The translations under genes were made by a program, and so were the position numbers. This document shows positions 37,891-47,879 of a DNA stretch of 64,000 nt, piece after piece. The stretch spans positions 1 to 64,000 of the forward strand of contig NZ_JABXYJ010000012.1 of assembly GCF_013377855.1 (NCBI RefSeq), in the 5' to 3' direction. Numbering within the stretch: position 1 is the stretch's first letter; the number at the start of each line of letters is the position of its first letter. The stretch is from Cognatundibacterium oligocarboniphilum. GTDB taxonomy: Bacteria > Pseudomonadota > Gammaproteobacteria > Burkholderiales > Burkholderiaceae_D. Below the pieces are notes generated by a model. It did no database searches, had not been told where the DNA came from, and was given only the letters and a program-made list of their open reading frames with translations.

Positions 37891-37922
37891 GAGCGCTGCG
37901 AACAATATAACCGCAGCGTTTT
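37891..37922. terminator. Terminator between FAH gene and patatin gene
   Basis: AGCGCTGCG pairs with CGCAGCGTT around an 11-base AT-rich loop and runs into TTTT on the plus strand. It lies in the short gap between the two convergent genes. Confidence 0.65.
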
Positions 37923-37970
37923 GCCAAAGATAAAAAGCTGCTGCAACCCGCTTCTTCAACAGGAGTTTTT

Positions 37971-40253
37971 TTATTGCCTGCCAAGCTGGAAGAAAATATT
38001 TCTGGCGCCATGCTGCCCAAATGCAAAGCCGAGATAGATCGGCCCGATGAAGCTGTTAAATCCGGCGAACAGGCTCATGCTTTTGCGTAAAGAGGTGGCA
38101 GAAATATCCTTACCGCTGTTCCACGTATTCCCCGCTTCCAGCGAGGAGCCCAGAAACAGGCTTTGCCCCGCCATTTCAAAATTCACCGCTCGCAGCAGAT
38201 AGGTCGCGCTGCCATACAGCATATAGTTGCCGCTGAACTGATCCGGCTGGTAGGCCGAGAGTTTCTGGAAGCCGCCAAGCGTAGAACCCAGCCCACGGAT
38301 TTCCGTGTCTTTCTGGAACAGTCCGGCACCGCTGAATTTCAGATTCACGCTGTGATTACCGACACTTTTTGCCCAGATGCTGTTGACGCTGAATTCCTGA
38401 TAGCTGTTGCGTGATTTATCAAGGCCGAGGAACAGACTGCTGTCGAATTTGTAGCCATCACGTGGAAAGCTGGGGTCGCTGAGTTGATCGATCACCAGTC
38501 CGGTTTTGATGCCGAACTGTTGTAAGTCGGCGCTGGGAAGCGTGCCGTTCGACAGACTGCCGTCCGGATTGCTGATCAGCAGCCCACCCAGTTTCGGACG
38601 CACGCTGTAGTGATTGAAATGCACCCCAACCCGCGCTTCTCCCAGCACACTCTGTTCTCCGATTTTATAGGCGACATCGACACCGGCTTTTTCTGAACGA
38701 AGCGTATATTCTGCCAGCCGGATATCGTCCTTGTAATAGTTCAGGCTGTTTTCATTGAATTCGAGGTAGGGTGAGACATAGGTGCCTTCCCGTTCAAATA
38801 AAGGCTGACGCAATTCGGTATGCAGTTTGATGATATTGCCAAACTCGACATCGTTACGCCATTCCAGCCCGCCTTCGGTCAGCCAGGGGCGACGATGGCC
38901 GACTTGCAGGCGATAACCGCCGGCACCGTCAAAACCGCTCGACAGACTCAGGCCGAAACGCAGGAAATGTGGTCCCCAGTTTCTTCCCGTTGCTTTGATG
39001 CGTATGCCGTATTCATCATCCCGCTGCACCAGTTCGTGGCTGATGCTGTCAAATTCTCTGGCATTGTTCAGGATTGCCAGTTTGCGGTTGATTTCTTCCG
39101 CGTCATACATGGAGCCGATTTTGATCGATAGCTGGCGGCGTATATCGTGTGCCGGGATCGCCCCGTCGGTATCAATATCAACAAAGGCGATGCGCAGCGG
39201 CGGCAACTGAGGATTCAGACGCATTTGCTGTGTCGCCATGTGCAGATGTTCCGACAGGCTCAGTGCTACCAGTTGATCCGCCAAGCCTTGCGTTGATTTT
39301 TCTCCGATTTGAGTTGCTTCTTTGGCGCGGTCAAAATCCATGAAACCGATGTCGCCCAGTGGCGGTTCAATCAGGATATCCTGTTTCCGCAGCAAGCTTT
39401 TTTGCGCCTGCACGTTTTGCTCCGTCAGGATATTCACCATTTGCTGGCTGACGCTGAACAGCGTCTGTAACTGATTCCGGGGCAACAATGGAGTCCCGAT
39501 ATTGACCGCGATGATGATGTCAGCTCCCATGTCGCGGGCAATATCGACCGGTAAGTTTCTGACCAGGCCGCCGTCGGACAACAGATGGCCGTCAATTTCT
39601 ATCGGCGCAAAGACGCCGGGTGCGGCCATGCTGGCCCTGATTGCTTTGTGTAGTGAACCCTTATTAAACACCACCATCTTGCCGGTTTCCAGATCAGTCG
39701 CGACGGCGCGGAAAGGAATCGGCAACCGGTCAAAGTCAATTTCCGGCGGCAGATGCGAGGTCCAGTTCTGGATCAGCTCCTGAAACTGGCTTGCCTGGGT
39801 GACTCCCGCAGGTAATTTGACACCATTGGAACTGAGGCCCAGTGTCGCCCCGAGTGGATAGGATTCATCTTCTTCCCGTATCGATTGCGGTAGCATACGC
39901 CGGTCTACACGATCGAGTGCGATATCGTTGAGCTTGAGTTTTTCGAGGCGTTTTTCGATTTCTGACGCAGGCAGTCCTGCGGCATATAAGCCGCCGACGA
40001 CGGCTCCCATGCTGGTGCCTGCAATGCAGTCGATCGGGATATGCATAGCTTCCAGCTGTTTCAGTACCCCGATATGGGCGAATCCCCGTGCTCCGCCTCC
40101 GGATAACACCAGGCATATTTTCTGGGGACGGGTCTGCAGGTGCTGCACGGTCATGCTCTCCGCGGAGACATCCGCCAGGAAAAAACACGGCAGGATCACC
40201 GCCAGCAGAGTCTGGAGCAGCAGTATGCGGTATGGGAGAAATCGATTGAGCAT
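37971..40253 (-). CDS. PlpD-type patatin phospholipase with outer-membrane barrel
   Basis: A 760-aa protein built like type Vd autotransporters. After a signal peptide (LLLQTLLAVILPCFFLADVSAES) comes a patatin domain (about residues 45-300) with oxyanion loop GGGARG, nucleophile GTSMG and the dyad Asp in LLSDGGLVRNLP. A POTRA-like segment follows (about 335-400, AFVDIDTDGAIPAHDIRRQL). A C-terminal 16-strand-type barrel of the surface-antigen family ends in NIFFQLGRQ with a terminal aromatic-rich strand. The lipase part should be carried to the cell surface. The ATG at 40253 is used because it starts the signal peptide region directly. Divergent from cysB. Confidence 0.9.
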   Translation of the reverse strand: MLNRFLPYRILLLQTLLAVILPCFFLADVSAESMTVQHLQTRPQKICLVLSGGGARGFAHIGVLKQLEAMHIPIDCIAGTSMGAVVGGLYAAGLPASEIEKRLEKLKLNDIALDRVDRRMLPQSIREEDESYPLGATLGLSSNGVKLPAGVTQASQFQELIQNWTSHLPPEIDFDRLPIPFRAVATDLETGKMVVFNKGSLHKAIRASMAAPGVFAPIEIDGHLLSDGGLVRNLPVDIARDMGADIIIAVNIGTPLLPRNQLQTLFSVSQQMVNILTEQNVQAQKSLLRKQDILIEPPLGDIGFMDFDRAKEATQIGEKSTQGLADQLVALSLSEHLHMATQQMRLNPQLPPLRIAFVDIDTDGAIPAHDIRRQLSIKIGSMYDAEEINRKLAILNNAREFDSISHELVQRDDEYGIRIKATGRNWGPHFLRFGLSLSSGFDGAGGYRLQVGHRRPWLTEGGLEWRNDVEFGNIIKLHTELRQPLFEREGTYVSPYLEFNENSLNYYKDDIRLAEYTLRSEKAGVDVAYKIGEQSVLGEARVGVHFNHYSVRPKLGGLLISNPDGSLSNGTLPSADLQQFGIKTGLVIDQLSDPSFPRDGYKFDSSLFLGLDKSRNSYQEFSVNSIWAKSVGNHSVNLKFSGAGLFQKDTEIRGLGSTLGGFQKLSAYQPDQFSGNYMLYGSATYLLRAVNFEMAGQSLFLGSSLEAGNTWNSGKDISATSLRKSMSLFAGFNSFIGPIYLGFAFGQHGARNIFFQLGRQ

Positions 40254-40347
40254 GGAATTCTTGTCTGGGTCTCTATATACTGCCGGAAGTATATTAATCA
40301 TGCTTTATTCAGGATAAAAAGCATAAGCTAACGATTCGTGACTTTCT

Positions 40348-41289
40348 ATGAACTTACATCAATTACGTTTTGTACGCGAAGCAGTCAGGCAGAATTTTAA
40401 TCTGACTGAGGCTGCAAAGGCGTTGTTTACTTCGCAACCAGGTGTATCAAAGGCCATTATCGAGCTGGAAGAGGAGCTGGGCGTGGATATCTTCACCCGC
40501 CACGGCAAACGTATCCGCGGACTGACGGAGCCGGGGCGGGCGGTGCTGAAGTCGGTCGAGCTGATTATGCAGGAAATTGACGGTTTAAAACGGATCGGCA
40601 AAGAATATGCTGCGCAGGACAGCGGCAGCTTTACGATTGCCACCACGCATACACAGGCGCGCTATGCTCTGCCGAAGGTGGTGCAGGCCTTTATGCAGAA
40701 ATATCCGAAAGTCCGTCTTTCCCTGTTACAAGGCAGCCCAAAGCAGATTGCTGAAATGGTCATGCGGGATCAGGCAGACCTGGTGATCGCTACAGAGTCG
40801 ATTTCCGGTTTTGATGGTCTGATCTCCCTGCCTTGCTACCAATGGGAACATATACTGATCGTGCCGCCGGAACATCCTTTATTGAAGCTGAAAAATGTCA
40901 CGCTGGAAGAGATCGTACATTATCCACTGGTGACTTATGATTCCGCCTTTGCCGGACGCAGCAAGATCGATCATGCCTTTCAATTACGGGATCTGAAGCC
41001 GGACATTTTGCTTGAAGCGATTGATGCCGACGTGATTAAAACCTATGTTGAGCTGGGAATGGGAATCGGCATCATCGCCGGCATGGCATTCGATCCGGAG
41101 CGCGACAAAAATCTGCGCGCGATACCAGTCGGGCATTTGTTCGGCATGAATGTCTCACGTGTCGCCATCAAGCAGGGCGCATATCTGCGCAGTTATATTT
41201 ACACTTTCATTGAGCTGCTGAATCCGACCCTGACAAGAAAAATGGTGGACAACGTGTTGCAGGGAAATAAAGATAATTACGATTTATAA
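40348..41289 (+). CDS. cysB: CysB-type LysR transcription regulator
   Basis: LysR-family regulator of 313 aa. The N-terminal helix-turn-helix reads LTEAAKALFTSQPGVSKAIIELEEELG. The opening MNLHQLRFVREAVRQNFNLTEAA and the effector domain motifs TTHTQARYALP and IATESISGF are those of CysB/Cbl, which senses O-acetylserine and sulfur supply and activates cysteine biosynthesis. No cys biosynthesis genes are in the window. CysB versus the paralogue Cbl cannot be fully separated. Confidence 0.88.
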   Translation: MNLHQLRFVREAVRQNFNLTEAAKALFTSQPGVSKAIIELEEELGVDIFTRHGKRIRGLTEPGRAVLKSVELIMQEIDGLKRIGKEYAAQDSGSFTIATTHTQARYALPKVVQAFMQKYPKVRLSLLQGSPKQIAEMVMRDQADLVIATESISGFDGLISLPCYQWEHILIVPPEHPLLKLKNVTLEEIVHYPLVTYDSAFAGRSKIDHAFQLRDLKPDILLEAIDADVIKTYVELGMGIGIIAGMAFDPERDKNLRAIPVGHLFGMNVSRVAIKQGAYLRSYIYTFIELLNPTLTRKMVDNVLQGNKDNYDL

Positions 41290-41384
41290 AAAATCGCCAC
41301 CAATCGAAATAGGGTACGCAGTCGGCCGCTCCCCTTCGCGGTAAAAGCGTGTGCAGAACACAGAACACAAAAACAAATTCCGTT

Positions 41385-42038
41385 ATGAATGAACAGACTA
41401 TGCGTGACTATTATGCTCAGCGCGCTGAAAAACTTGAGCAGATTTACACTCTCCCCGAACGGCAACAGGATTTGCAGGAAATCGCTGAGCGGGTCAATGC
41501 TTTGCTCAGAAATCAGCAGGTGCTGGAACTGGCCTGCGGAACCGGATTCTGGACCGAAAAATATGCTGCGCAAGCAGCCAGCGTTCATGCCACGGACATC
41601 AATCAGAACATGCTCGATCTGGCGCAAAAAAAGCCATACCCGCCAGGAAAAGTCAGTTTTTCGGTAGCGGATATTCATCATCTGCCGTCAGCGCAACCGT
41701 GCCAGTATTCCGCATGTTTTGCCGGATTTCTCTGGTCCCATACGAAGCGTGAGCAGCAGACGGAGCTGTTGCAGGGATTCAGTCGTGCTGCAGGAGCAGG
41801 AAGCCTGCTGATAATGATCGATAATAACGATGTTGAAGGGAGTAGTCTGCCAGTGGCGCGGACCGACGTCGAAGGCAATACCTACCAACTGAGGACGCAG
41901 GAAGATGGCAGCCGCGTCGAAATAGTCAAAAATTTTCCGAGCGACAGTGCCTTACGTAAAAAACTCGGAGGGTTGGTCAGGGATATCCGTATTTTCAGGA
42001 ATCAATATTACTGGTTGCTGAGTTGTGTTCTGAAATGA
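41385..42038 (+). CDS. Class I SAM-dependent methyltransferase
   Basis: About 217 aa with the SAM-binding glycine loop VLELACGTGFWTEKYA (motif I) near residue 47, an acidic end of strand 2 (VHATDINQNML) and a motif like VADIHHLP. This is the usual Rossmann-like methyltransferase core without extra domains. The substrate is unknown. It lies about 95 bp behind cysB on the same strand and ahead of the SCP2 gene. The start could also be the ATG at 41400. Confidence 0.82.
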   Translation: MNEQTMRDYYAQRAEKLEQIYTLPERQQDLQEIAERVNALLRNQQVLELACGTGFWTEKYAAQAASVHATDINQNMLDLAQKKPYPPGKVSFSVADIHHLPSAQPCQYSACFAGFLWSHTKREQQTELLQGFSRAAGAGSLLIMIDNNDVEGSSLPVARTDVEGNTYQLRTQEDGSRVEIVKNFPSDSALRKKLGGLVRDIRIFRNQYYWLLSCVLK

Positions 42039-42130
42039 GAACAGCCATTTGCTCTAGTATTGTTCCTCGATTCTGAGGCGTGCTACATTGCAGTTCATTT
42101 TTCACTCAAAGTTCACTCAAAGGAGCAGAC

Positions 42131-42427
42131 ATGGATTTGCAGGCATGCACAGAAGCAATTCGTACCAAGGTTGGGAATGACAGCGGATTGAATTCCACAT
42201 TGAAATTCGATTGCGGTAGCGATGGTGTGGTTTTTGTGGATGCATTGACTGCACCGAATTCCGTCTCGAATGATAACCAGGATGCGGCATGCACCATCAC
42301 GATTTCTCTGGAAAATCTGGGCGCGCTGCTAACTGGTCAGTTAAATCCGATGAATGGTTTCATGATGGGCAAACTGAAAGTGGCTGGTGACATGGGCGTC
42401 GCAATGCGCCTGCAGACCGTCGTCTGA
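42131..42427 (+). CDS. SCP2 sterol-binding domain protein
   Basis: A small protein of 98 aa made of one SCP2-type lipid-binding domain. ACTITISLENLGALLTGQLNPMNGFMMGKLKVAGDMGVAMRLQ is the typical second half, with the GKLKVxGDMxxAM core. A strong AAAGGAG ribosome site stands ahead of the ATG at 42131. Single-domain SCP2 proteins bind acyl-CoA or other lipids in the cytoplasm. A terminator follows at 42478. Confidence 0.88.
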   Translation: MDLQACTEAIRTKVGNDSGLNSTLKFDCGSDGVVFVDALTAPNSVSNDNQDAACTITISLENLGALLTGQLNPMNGFMMGKLKVAGDMGVAMRLQTVV

Positions 42428-42477
42428 GCCTGATTTTATTGGCCGGCATACCGTCATTGACGTGTTTTCGGTATCGT

Positions 42478-42514
42478 AAAAAGCTGCAGCGCATTTTTGT
42501 GCCGCAGCTTTTTT
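42478..42514. terminator. Intrinsic terminator behind the SCP2 gene
   Basis: AAAAAGCTGC pairs with GCAGCTTTTTT, with GC pairs inside and a T run to the right. Confidence 0.85.
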
Positions 42515-42561
42515 CTTGGGATCGCTGATACAGATGACAGCAGTAAGGAGCAAATCAAAGG

Positions 42562-42855
42562 ATGGGGATGTTGACGATTCTTCCGCAGGACTGGCAATGC
42601 GAAATACAAGATGGCGATAGCTTGCTGGAAGCTGCTTTGCTGGCAGGATTTCGCCTGCCGAATTCCTGTCGCAACGGCACTTGCCGGACATGTTTATGCC
42701 GCTTACAGGCCGGTCAGGTACATTACCGCATTGAGTGGCCCGGACTCAGTGCTGAAGAAAAAACAGATGGCTGGATATTGCCTTGTGTTGCAGAGGCTGA
42801 TGGTAATGTTGTGATCAGCGTCCCCGCAGCAGTCATGGTTTGGCCTGAAAGTTAA
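42562..42855 (+). CDS. Plant-type 2Fe-2S ferredoxin
   Basis: A 97-aa electron carrier. The cluster ligands are seen as NSCRNGTCRTCLC (C-x4-C-x2-C) and LPCVAEADG about 30 residues later, the plant/vertebrate-type spacing. It has the usual LLEAALLAGFRLP helix before the first Cys. A partner reductase or oxygenase is not adjacent. An AGGAGC ribosome site stands ten bases ahead; ATG 42568 is a second possible start. Confidence 0.88.
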   Translation: MGMLTILPQDWQCEIQDGDSLLEAALLAGFRLPNSCRNGTCRTCLCRLQAGQVHYRIEWPGLSAEEKTDGWILPCVAEADGNVVISVPAAVMVWPES

Positions 42856-43010
42856 ACTGTGTTCTGTTTTGCGGCACACCTGTGATCGCACGGTGATAAA
42901 AAATAAAAATTCTTAAGGTGGATTAGCCCGATGCATCGATCCTTATACAATCAAAGGCTTGCTAACAAAAATTAATAAAGCCAACAGAATCACAGACGAC
43001 AGGTTGATAC

Positions 43011-43490
43011 ATGAAAAACAAAATATTTGATGATCCGGAGTTTCAGAAACTGCTGACACAGATTATTGAAGAACAGATTCCTTTTTGCCGTTTGCTCGGC
43101 ATGAAAGTGCACAGCCTCGAACCTGATTCTCCGGCGCTGACACTGACGATGAAACCTGAGTTGCTGGGTAATTTTGCGCAGGGGATGCTGCATGGCGGTG
43201 TGATTGCCTCTGTGCTGGATAGCGTGGCTGGCGTGGCGATTTTGTTGAAACTGGCGCAACAGCAACCGAAGGAGGATGTGTTTTCCCAGCTCAGGGAATT
43301 TGGTCTGATGAGCACGATTGATTTGCGGATTGATTATCTGAAGCCGGGAAAAGGGCAGTCGTTTACTGCCAATGCAGAAGTGACTCGCCTGGGAAAGCGG
43401 GTAGCTAATGTGCTGATGACGCTGCGGAATGAACAAAATGAATTAGTGGCAACCGGTGCTGCTGCATTTATGTTGCATGAAAGAAATTAA
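43011..43490 (+). CDS. Hot-dog fold thioesterase (YigI/PaaI-like)
   Basis: A protein of 159 aa with the hot-dog thioesterase core: GNFAQGMLHGGVIASVLDSVAGVAIL, in which the HGG turn and the following Asp are the family landmarks, and DLRIDYLKPGKGQSFTANAEV. It most likely hydrolyses acyl-CoA esters as an oligomer. The exact acyl chain is unknown. The gene stands alone. Confidence 0.88.
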   Translation: MKNKIFDDPEFQKLLTQIIEEQIPFCRLLGMKVHSLEPDSPALTLTMKPELLGNFAQGMLHGGVIASVLDSVAGVAILLKLAQQQPKEDVFSQLREFGLMSTIDLRIDYLKPGKGQSFTANAEVTRLGKRVANVLMTLRNEQNELVATGAAAFMLHERN

Positions 43491-43652
43491 TTGAAGAAAG
43501 CATCAGGAGTGTTTATGTAATAAAGGAAAAACAATTTTTTTCGTTAATGTGCGTTCCCCCCTGCGCGACGGCTCAAACCAGCAGGTATCGTACCGGATAA
43601 AATGAAAAAATAAGTAAAAACAACCTTAATTGACGTGAACTGCATTTTTATT

Positions 43653-43682
43653 TTACTTTCCCTTAAAAATTGTGCGTATAAT
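43653..43682 (+). promoter_or_regulatory. Probable promoter of the cold-shock gene
   Basis: TATAAT at 43677-43682 has TTACTT (43653-43658) 18 bp ahead as a -35 box. Transcription would start near 43689, giving an untranslated leader of about 105 nt, a typical feature of cold-inducible csp genes. The rest of the 43491-43793 gap shows no gene. Confidence 0.6.
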
Positions 43683-43793
43683 CAGGTGGTCGTTGAGATT
43701 CAAAGTGGTAGTGCAGTATCAGTCTGTCATTTCTTACTTGGTTGAAACGATTTATCGGGTAAACACCCACATTAACTGAAATAGGAAATAGTA

Positions 43794-43997
43794 ATGGCAA
43801 CTGGTATTGTTAAATGGTTCAATGATTCTAAAGGTTTTGGTTTCATTACACCTGATGAAGGCGGTGAAGATTTGTTCGCGCATTTTTCCGCTATTGTGTC
43901 TTCCGGCTTCAAATCTTTGAAAGAAAACCAACGCGTTTCTTTCGAAGTAACGACAGGCCCTAAAGGCAAACAGGCTTCGAATATCCAGCCTCTGTAA
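43794..43997 (+). CDS. cspA: Cold-shock protein, CspA family
   Basis: A 67-aa single cold-shock domain, [34 protein letters not shown], with both RNA-binding motifs KGFGFI and DLFAHFS. It binds single-stranded RNA and acts as an RNA chaperone. The long leader and a strong terminator suggest a single-gene unit. Which csp paralogue it is cannot be told. Confidence 0.96.
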   Translation: MATGIVKWFNDSKGFGFITPDEGGEDLFAHFSAIVSSGFKSLKENQRVSFEVTTGPKGKQASNIQPL

Positions 43998-44032
43998 TTT
44001 TTACAGATGATCTGGCTGTTTTTCAGCCCGTT

Positions 44033-44063
44033 AAAAAACCCCGACTTGTCGGGGTTTTTTTTT
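44033..44063 (+). terminator. Intrinsic terminator behind the cold-shock gene
   Basis: CCCCGAC and GTCGGGG form the stem, with a run of A before and nine T after. Confidence 0.92.
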
Positions 44064-44237
44064 GCCTGTTTATTTTTTTTAACTGTTAAATTTAATGCAT
44101 GTGATTATTCTGGATAAAAAAATCTTTATACTGCCTTATCTGTTTAAAGATAAATTTCTTGTTGGTAATCAATATTTTTTAATCAAACTTTTGTATCCTT
44201 GCTGAGATAAATACATACAGCCACCGGAGATAAAGCA

Positions 44238-45953
44238 ATGTTTAATTTAACGATCAGATTGCGTTTGATTGGCACCATGGGTTTCATGGCGGTGATGCTC
44301 GTCATTGGTGGATTGATGGGTGTTTATGGCGTTCACAACAGTAATAACGTGATCCAGGAAATTGCATCTAACGAGATGCCATCCGTTGAAGCATTAGGGC
44401 AGTCGCAAATCTATCTGTTGCGTGCAAGGACAGCTATCGACAGAGGGATCGCGCATCCTGAATATCCCGATACCGCTGAAACGATCAAGCGTGCGGAAAT
44501 TTTCCTCGATAAATCAGAGGAAAAATGGAAGCGTTATTTAACGTTGCCGCAGAGTGTGAATGAAAAGAAAATTTCTGCAGAGACAGCAGTGACCCGGGAA
44601 AAATTTGTGAAAGAAGCATTCATCCCGATGACGGCTGCGATTAAAAGCGGTAACAAAGATGAAGCAGACCGCATCAATATGACGATTGCTCCTAAATTGT
44701 TCAGTGTCTACGCCGACCAGATCAGCAAACTCAGCGAATACCAATTCCAGTCTTCAGCTGACGCACTGAAGAAGAGTGAGGCGGAGTTCACCACCTTCAT
44801 CTGGGTGGATATGCTCGGCGTTTGTGGCGGTCTGATTGCCGTTTTTGTCTCTGCCTATTTTTTGCTGCGTGCAATTTCTCAGCCTTTACACCAGGCGTTA
44901 CGTCAGTTCGGTGCAATTGGCAATGGCGATCTGACACAGCAATTGAAACCGGCATCGAAAGATGAAATGGGCGAGCTGGTTGCCGGGTTGGAGAATATGC
45001 GTCAAAGCCTGGTCCAGACCGTGACGATGGTGCGGCAGGGAAGCAGTTCCATTGCGATCTCCGCCGAGGAAATAGCCACGGGTAATATGGATCTGTCTTC
45101 TCGTACCGAACAGCAGGCAGCCAGTCTGGAAGAAACCGCTTCCTCGATGGAGGAACTGACTTCCACTGTGCAGCAGAATGCCGACAACGCGCGTCAGGCC
45201 AATACGCTGGCACTGACTGCTTCGGAAGTAGCAACCAAGGGTGGCAAGGTGGTGGGGGATGTGGTGCATACCATGTCTTCCATCAAAGACAGCTCGAAGA
45301 AAATTTTTGACATTATCGGCGTGATTGATGGCATCGCGTTTCAGACCAATATTCTGGCGCTGAATGCAGCTGTTGAGGCGGCCAGAGCAGGCGAGCAGGG
45401 ACGCGGTTTTGCGGTGGTGGCCAGTGAGGTGCGGAATCTGGCGCAGCGTTCTGCCAATGCAGCAAAAGAAATCAAAGAGCTGATCAGTAATTCGGTCGAT
45501 AAGATTGAAGAAGGTTCGCAACTGGTGGATAACGCAGGCAAAACCATGGATGAAATCGTGGTATCGATCAAGAGCGTAGCTGACATCATGGCAGAAATTA
45601 CTGCCGCCAGTGCCGAGCAAAGTGATGGCATCAATCAGGTGAATCAGGCGATCACCAAAATGGATGAAGCTACACAGCAAAATGCAGCGTTGGTGGAAGA
45701 GGCTGCTGCGGCGGCTGGCAGTATGCGTGAGCAGGCTGAAAATCTGAATCAGGCGGTTGGTATTTTCAAATTGCAGGCAGAGGCTTCCGGTTATCAGCGT
45801 CCGTCTGTTGCTGCCAGTCCGGCTCCGGTAGTGCGACCTGTTGCAAAATCCAGTCAGCCAGTGGTGAAGGCGGCGAAGCCTCTGATCACGGCCGGCAATG
45901 CATCGGCGAAAGCGGCCAAAGCTTCAGCGGAAGGTGATTGGGAGGAATTCTGA
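44238..45953 (+). CDS. Methyl-accepting chemotaxis protein
   Basis: Chemoreceptor of 571 aa. TM1 covers about residues 8-30, a four-helix-bundle ligand domain about 32-190, TM2 about 192-214, a HAMP linker about 215-267, and the signalling domain runs to about 520. The signalling tip [32 protein letters not shown]-type segment is intact (residues near 375), as are methylation helices rich in E/Q pairs. After a flexible Ala/Pro/Lys linker the chain ends in GDWEEF, matching the xWxxF pentapeptide that docks CheR and CheB. A CGGAG ribosome site precedes the ATG. Confidence 0.95.
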   Translation: MFNLTIRLRLIGTMGFMAVMLVIGGLMGVYGVHNSNNVIQEIASNEMPSVEALGQSQIYLLRARTAIDRGIAHPEYPDTAETIKRAEIFLDKSEEKWKRYLTLPQSVNEKKISAETAVTREKFVKEAFIPMTAAIKSGNKDEADRINMTIAPKLFSVYADQISKLSEYQFQSSADALKKSEAEFTTFIWVDMLGVCGGLIAVFVSAYFLLRAISQPLHQALRQFGAIGNGDLTQQLKPASKDEMGELVAGLENMRQSLVQTVTMVRQGSSSIAISAEEIATGNMDLSSRTEQQAASLEETASSMEELTSTVQQNADNARQANTLALTASEVATKGGKVVGDVVHTMSSIKDSSKKIFDIIGVIDGIAFQTNILALNAAVEAARAGEQGRGFAVVASEVRNLAQRSANAAKEIKELISNSVDKIEEGSQLVDNAGKTMDEIVVSIKSVADIMAEITAASAEQSDGINQVNQAITKMDEATQQNAALVEEAAAAAGSMREQAENLNQAVGIFKLQAEASGYQRPSVAASPAPVVRPVAKSSQPVVKAAKPLITAGNASAKAAKASAEGDWEEF

Positions 45954-46001
45954 TTTCCCTGTTTGTTTGCACTTGTGTTTCGTGCAGTACGTATTCGTAT
46001 C

Positions 46002-46034
46002 AAAAAACGGGTGATTGATTCATCCGTTTTTTTT
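46002..46034. terminator. Terminator between the MCP gene and the LysR gene
   Basis: AAAAAACGGGTGA pairs with TCATCCGTTTTTT, with one wobble pair and a five-base loop, T run to the right. It lies between two convergent genes. Confidence 0.82.
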
Positions 46035-46080
46035 CAGTGGAAAATACCGCCATTCCTGAACAGCCACCTGAGCATGATGA

Positions 46081-46986
46081 TCAGGATTTTTTCCAGTAAT
46101 CCGGTTTATTGTAGGCTTGTCGCAAAAAATCGACAAAGGCGCGTATCCGTAGCGGTAAATGCCGGCGCTGCGCAAAAATCGCGTAAATGTCATTTCCCGG
46201 AGCGGTGTACTCGTCCAGTACCGTGACCAGTTTTCCGGATTCAATTTCTGCGCCAACCTCCCATATTGAGCGCCATGCCAGCCCTTTTCCTGCCAGCGCC
46301 CAGTCATGCAGTACTTCGCCGTCGTTACAGACCATATTGCCTTCAGCCTTGATAGTGACATTTTTCCCATGTTGTCGGAATGTCCAGCCGCGCTGGCTGC
46401 CGTCGGAACTGAAGGCGAGGCAATTATGGTGGCTGAGCTCATCAATGCTGCGCGGTGTGCCATGGCGTTTCAGATAAGTGGGCGAGGCGACGACGACGCG
46501 CTTGTTATCGGCGAGCTTCACGCCGATCAGGTTAGAGTCAGTCAGCGAAGCAATACGGATCGCAACGTCAATCCCTTCGCCAATCAGATCCACCACACGG
46601 TCGTTCAGACTCAGGGTCAGTTTCAGATCCTGATGATCTGCCAGAAATGAGGGAATCAACGGAGCCACATGTTGCCTGCCAAAACCGGCTGGTGCTGAAA
46701 TCGTCAGCGCACCACTGGCATGCGCACTGCGCTCGGACACCGAAGACTCTGCTTCCTCAAGATCAGCCAGGATGCGCTGGCAATCCTCCAGAAAAGAGGC
46801 GCCTTCGTTGGTGAGTGCAATCTTACGGGTCGTGCGCTGCACAAGTTTTACTCCCAGCCGTTCTTCCAGCGCGTCCAGCCGCCGGCTGATCATGGCGGGA
46901 GCCACGCCCTCAGCACGCGCCGCTGCTGACAGGCTGCCCCTTGTGGCAACTTCGGTAAAAGTGCTGATCTGTTTGAACTGATCCAT
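46081..46986 (-). CDS. LysR-family transcription regulator
   Basis: A regulator of 301 aa. The helix-turn-helix is in GSLSAAARAEGVAPAMISRRLDALEERLG, followed by the family linker LVQRTTRKIALTNEGASFL. The effector domain (about residues 90-300) begins GALTISAPAGFGRQHVAPLIPSF. It resembles the CrgA/AaeR-like branch, whose effectors vary. It is divergent from the haloacid dehalogenase gene at 47163, so it may control that gene and malate synthase. The start is the ATG at 46986; one at 46995 is also possible. Confidence 0.88.
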   Translation of the reverse strand: MDQFKQISTFTEVATRGSLSAAARAEGVAPAMISRRLDALEERLGVKLVQRTTRKIALTNEGASFLEDCQRILADLEEAESSVSERSAHASGALTISAPAGFGRQHVAPLIPSFLADHQDLKLTLSLNDRVVDLIGEGIDVAIRIASLTDSNLIGVKLADNKRVVVASPTYLKRHGTPRSIDELSHHNCLAFSSDGSQRGWTFRQHGKNVTIKAEGNMVCNDGEVLHDWALAGKGLAWRSIWEVGAEIESGKLVTVLDEYTAPGNDIYAIFAQRRHLPLRIRAFVDFLRQAYNKPDYWKKS

Positions 46987-47162
46987 ATTACGCATCCTGT
47001 TATCAGAATATTGGCGACAGTGTACATTTAGCATTGTGCCTTTATTTTTAACTTAAAGTAAAAGATAAAGTGAGTTATATGTATATTTATGTTGATTTTT
47101 ATTGCATATACTGTGCTGCATGTGAGTGAGCATCACTTTGGCATGGTAAAGGGGTTGGCACG

Positions 47163-47843
47163 ATGTCTATTCAGGCAATTGCATTCGATGCGTATGGCAC
47201 GCTGTTTGACGTTTATTCGGTCAATGTGCTGGGCGATAAATTATTTCCCGGCCGAGGCGAAGCGCTGGCGCAATTATGGCGCAGCAAGCAAATTGAATAT
47301 ACCCAGTTACGCACGATGTGCAGTATGTACAAGCCTTTCTGGGAAGTGACGCAGGATGCGCTGGTTTTCAGCTGCAAAAAACTGGGGCTGGAGCTGAGTC
47401 TGGAAGCGCAGAATGCACTCATGGGAGAATATGCCCGCCTGAAGGCATTTCCGGAAAATCTGGCTGTATTACGCGATTTGCATGCGCAAGGGCTGAAGCT
47501 GTCCATCTTATCGAATGGAACCAGCCATATGCTGCAGTCTGCAGTCGAGGCTGCAGGTATGCAGGGATTATTCAGCCACCTGCTGTCGGTGGACAGTGTC
47601 CGCAAATATAAAACCGCACCGGAAGCTTATCAGCTCGGTCCGGATACCTTCGGCGTACCGGCCAAGCAGATTTTGTTCGTTTCCAGCAATGCGTGGGATG
47701 TGTGTTGTGCGACCTGGTTTGGTTACACCACCTTCTGGGTTAATCGTCAGCAGGCGCCGCTGGAAGAGTTGGGTGTCGCGCCGCATGGAACTGGCCGCAC
47801 TCTGCAGGATGTGATCGATTTTGTTGAAAAGAACCGTTATTGA
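47163..47843 (+). CDS. Haloacid dehalogenase, type II
   Basis: A 226-aa HAD enzyme that should hydrolyse L-2-haloacids to hydroxy acids. The nucleophile Asp is in FDAYGTLFDVYSV. Further catalytic parts are LWRSKQIEYT (Arg), LSNGTSHML (Ser-Asn), VRKYKTAPEAY (Lys) and the C-terminal SSNAWDVCCATWFG. This full set matches bona fide L-2-haloacid dehalogenases, not general HAD phosphatases. It ends 36 bp ahead of malate synthase on the same strand. Chloroacetate would give glycolate, which leads to glyoxylate, the substrate of malate synthase; this link is an inference. Confidence 0.9.
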   Translation: MSIQAIAFDAYGTLFDVYSVNVLGDKLFPGRGEALAQLWRSKQIEYTQLRTMCSMYKPFWEVTQDALVFSCKKLGLELSLEAQNALMGEYARLKAFPENLAVLRDLHAQGLKLSILSNGTSHMLQSAVEAAGMQGLFSHLLSVDSVRKYKTAPEAYQLGPDTFGVPAKQILFVSSNAWDVCCATWFGYTTFWVNRQQAPLEELGVAPHGTGRTLQDVIDFVEKNRY

Positions 47844-47879
47844 AATTGGTATTCCATTTTATTGATTGAGGAGAGCAGC

